A stretch of 64,000 bases of DNA from positions 62,001 to 126,000 of the forward strand of contig CAKSUT010000005.1 in NCBI GenBank assembly GCA_934502885.1. Reading direction: 5' to 3'. The notes under the pieces were generated by a model that was given only the letters and a program-made list of their open reading frames with translations, was not told where the DNA came from and did not search any database. Shown here piece by piece: positions 63,642-64,000 of this stretch. The DNA comes from an uncultured Eubacteriales bacterium. Its GTDB lineage: Bacteria > Bacillota > Clostridia > Oscillospirales > CAG-382. A program made the position numbers and the translations under genes. Numbering within the stretch: the stretch's first letter is position 1; each line of letters begins with the position of its first letter.

Positions 63642-64000
63642 ATGAGAAACCTCGAACATAATGTTGACCTCTGCGTTGTCGGCGGAGGAATAGCCGGTCT
63701 TTGTGCCGCCGTGTCTGCCGCAAGAAACGGCATAAAGGTTGCGCTTATGCAGGACAGACCCGTTCTCGGCGGAAACGCTTCATCGGAAATAAGAATGTGG
63801 ATATGCGGAGCGCATGGCAAATTCAACCGTGAGTCGGGCATTGTTGAAGAACTGATGCTTGAGAACTACTATAGAAACCAGAGCAACTCATACTCGATTT
63901 GGGATAGTGTGCTTTACGAAAAGGCACGTTTTGAGGATAATATTATTCTTCTTCTCAACTGCACCTGCATTGATGCCGAAAATGAGGGAGATCACATCGT
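63642..64000 (+). CDS. Second FAD-dependent oxidoreductase (3' partial)
   Basis: The first 119 residues only; the frame runs off the right edge. It starts with ATG 63642, two bases after the previous gene's stop, and has GAGGTGAAG upstream. LCVVGGGIAGLCAAVSAARN is the dinucleotide-binding motif and PVLGGNASSEIRMWICGAHG is typical of the large FAD_oxidored proteins seen in polysaccharide and sugar-utilisation loci. It pairs with the preceding oxidoreductase, probably as one operon. Confidence 0.85.
   Translation, partial: MRNLEHNVDLCVVGGGIAGLCAAVSAARNGIKVALMQDRPVLGGNASSEIRMWICGAHGKFNRESGIVEELMLENYYRNQSNSYSIWDSVLYEKARFEDNIILLLNCTCIDAENEGDHI

Noticed and set aside
1..64000. CRISPR arrays, tRNA or rRNA genes, transposases, integrases
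   Set aside because: I looked for spaced direct repeats, cloverleaf-type segments and recombinase motifs in the gaps and proteins and found none.

Overview
The window looks like a chromosomal segment of a spore-forming or recently spore-forming Clostridia-type Firmicute, probably an uncultured gut anaerobe. The evidence is: the Bacillus/Clostridium block spoVB-like, mazG, rqcP, yabP, yabQ, divIC, yabR with a candidate sporulation sigma-E promoter; an Rnf complex in the clostridial order C-D-G-E-A-B; an indolepyruvate:ferredoxin oxidoreductase; SigA-type promoters with 17-bp spacers; GGAGG-type ribosome binding sites; and frequent ATGA gene overlaps. GC is moderate by eye. Density is high, about 62 protein genes, mostly on the + strand. 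I found no tRNA, rRNA, CRISPR array, insertion sequence or prophage. Both edges cut a gene.

Layout. 1-6.9 kb: an FAD dehydrogenase (5' cut), RseC-like protein, recJ, bifunctional rel and dtd. 7-15 kb: hemZ, MOP flippase, mazG, hup, rqcP, yabP, yabQ, divIC, yabR, a lone fumarase alpha subunit and long-form hpf. 15-16.6 kb (-): two NodB deacetylases, the outer one PdaA-like. 16.8-26 kb: a complete arginine pathway argG-argH-argC-(SGNH hydrolase)-argJ-argB-argD-argF behind a consensus promoter that carries an ArgR-like palindrome. 26-27.5 kb: a DUF3343/cysteine-desulfurase pair. 27.5-27.7 kb: a cluster of DnaA-box-like sequences in front of htpG. 29.7-32.5 kb (-): mnmE, family-4 uracil-DNA glycosylase and mecA. 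32.8-37.8 kb: rnfCDGEAB. 37.8-39.3 kb (-): DUF1846. 39.5-45.4 kb: DUF951, prfA, TsaC/Sua5, coaE, lytic transglycosylase, M18 aminopeptidase and a PhnP-like MBL hydrolase. 45.5-46.3 kb (-): parA without parB. 46.5-48.6 kb: a lysine riboswitch and an NhaC-family transporter. 48.8-51.6 kb: an S-layer-homology/beta-helix surface protein. 51.9-56.8 kb: secreted protein, ABC exporter and two-component system. 57-60 kb: iorA, iorB and an alpha/beta hydrolase. 60.2-61.3 kb: a membrane-anchored secreted protein of unknown function. 61.4-64 kb: a PocR/AraC regulator divergent from two FAD-dependent oxidoreductases (the second cut by the window end).

How the genes work together. IorAB supplies reduced ferredoxin from aromatic amino-acid fermentation, and Rnf can convert ferredoxin oxidation with NAD reduction into an ion gradient. 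That gradient can drive the NhaC-family carrier, which the riboswitch ties to lysine. The arginine operon is self-contained because ArgJ recycles the acetyl group. The yab block, the deacetylases and the flippase point to envelope and spore building. Most of the window is conserved core biology; the parts that deserve attention are regulatory (DnaA-box cluster, sigma-E and ArgR sites, SD-masking hairpin, riboswitch) and a few odd gene placements (SGNH hydrolase in the arg operon, lone fumarase subunit, parB-less parA).
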